A stretch of 38,382 nucleotides of DNA from DASVXQ01 sp046727955 (GTDB taxonomy: Bacteria; Actinomycetota; CALGFH01), in contig JBKPDO010000396.1 in assembly GCA_046727955.1 (NCBI GenBank), positions 1-38,382 on the forward strand, read 5' to 3'. The stretch's first letter is position 1, and every line of letters starts with the position of its first letter. The notes under the pieces are model-generated. The model was not told the DNA's origin. It did not search any database and saw only the letters and a program-made list of their open reading frames with translations. The translations under genes were made by a program, and so were the position numbers. Shown here one piece after another: positions 38,122 to 38,382 of the stretch.

Positions 38122-38382
38122 TCAACCTGTGACAAGCCCAGCAACATACAGGGCCTCGGGCAGCCCGCGGCGCAGGATCGCCTGCCTGAGCACCTCCTGG
38201 CCGGCGCGGGTGTTCTCCTCATACACCCAGCGGCCGTGGATCAGCAGCCGGGAGTGGTCGTCGACCAGCACAAACAGCTTGGCGCGCTTGCTGCCGGCCA
38301 CCCGCGGGCAGGGCACGAACGGCCCGGTGAGCACGTCGCCGGTCCAGCGTTGGTTGGGCCGTTCGGCCTCGTAGCGGCCGAA
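38122..38382 (-). pseudogene. DDE integrase/transposase, C-terminally truncated and cut by the window edge
   Basis: The frame from the right edge reads RYEAERPNQRWTGDVLTGPFVP, KRAKLFVLVDDHSRLLIHGRW and RQAILRRGLPEALYV, the integrase-core (rve) fold of IS481/IS3-like transposases. The first catalytic Asp is in WTGDVL. After LYV the family has a DNG motif with the second Asp; here it is replaced by AGLVTG and a stop at 38122. The active site is thus incomplete and the element is dead at this end. The 130 bases from 37990 to 38121 contain no gene I recognise. Confidence 0.8.

Noticed and set aside
1..38382. tRNA or rRNA genes
   Set aside because: I saw no tRNA cloverleaf signature (GGTTCGAATCC-type T arm with matching acceptor) and no rRNA sequence in the intergenic regions. 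A covariance scan would be decisive.

Overview
The window is high-GC DNA with actinobacterial gene content: PadR/ABC, ROK, SARP-type TPR, MMPL, RskA-type anti-sigma, a Cys-pair ArsR, many GTG/TTG starts and ATGA/GTGA gene overlaps. It is most likely a soil actinomycete (Actinomycetota); nothing here fixes the genus. Both edges are transposon debris.

Left edge (1-2.1 kb): a series of broken genes. There is the start of a transposase-like ORF, the TPR C-terminal part of a SARP/AfsR-type regulator, the first codons of an IS3-type OrfA, the middle of an ABC-2 ATPase without Walker A, and the N-terminal half of an adenylate cyclase. 2.1-5.1 kb: a DUF2277 protein, an aldo/keto reductase, a 50-residue membrane peptide, and an ECF sigma/anti-sigma pair with three direct repeats upstream.

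5.1-14.7 kb: a sugar catabolic locus. Two divergent gene pairs (ABC ATPase + BadF-type sugar kinase against GH4 glycosidase; DegT aminotransferase against ROK regulator) flank intergenic regions that each hold the same 6+1+6 palindrome, AGGAAnnnTTCCT. The ROK gene is followed by a binding lipoprotein and two permeases. The third related palindrome lies 23 kb away, upstream of a secreted GH2 exo-beta-D-glucosaminidase (31-33.7 kb). I read this as one ROK regulon: the secreted enzyme releases amino sugars, the ABC system imports them, and the kinase, GH4 enzyme and aminotransferase process them. The regulon is inferred from the sites.

14.7-23.7 kb: two VOC proteins, an L,D-transpeptidase preceded by a hairpin-rich 480-base leader or intergenic region, a GH63-like hydrolase, a PadR-ABC-FtsX operon with a probably leaderless start, and a small repeat-bearing membrane protein. 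23.9-31 kb: a large STAND-like ATPase, two overlapping microproteins (53 and 42 residues), an MMPL transporter, and two MarR regulators, the second divergent from the first.

33.9-38.4 kb: a bicovalent-type FAD oxidase, a RidA protein, a decayed MerR gene that still has an intact-looking operator, and an arsenic operon (51-residue Cys-rich protein, ArsR, ArsM) coupled by ATGA overlaps. The window ends in a truncated DDE integrase/transposase.
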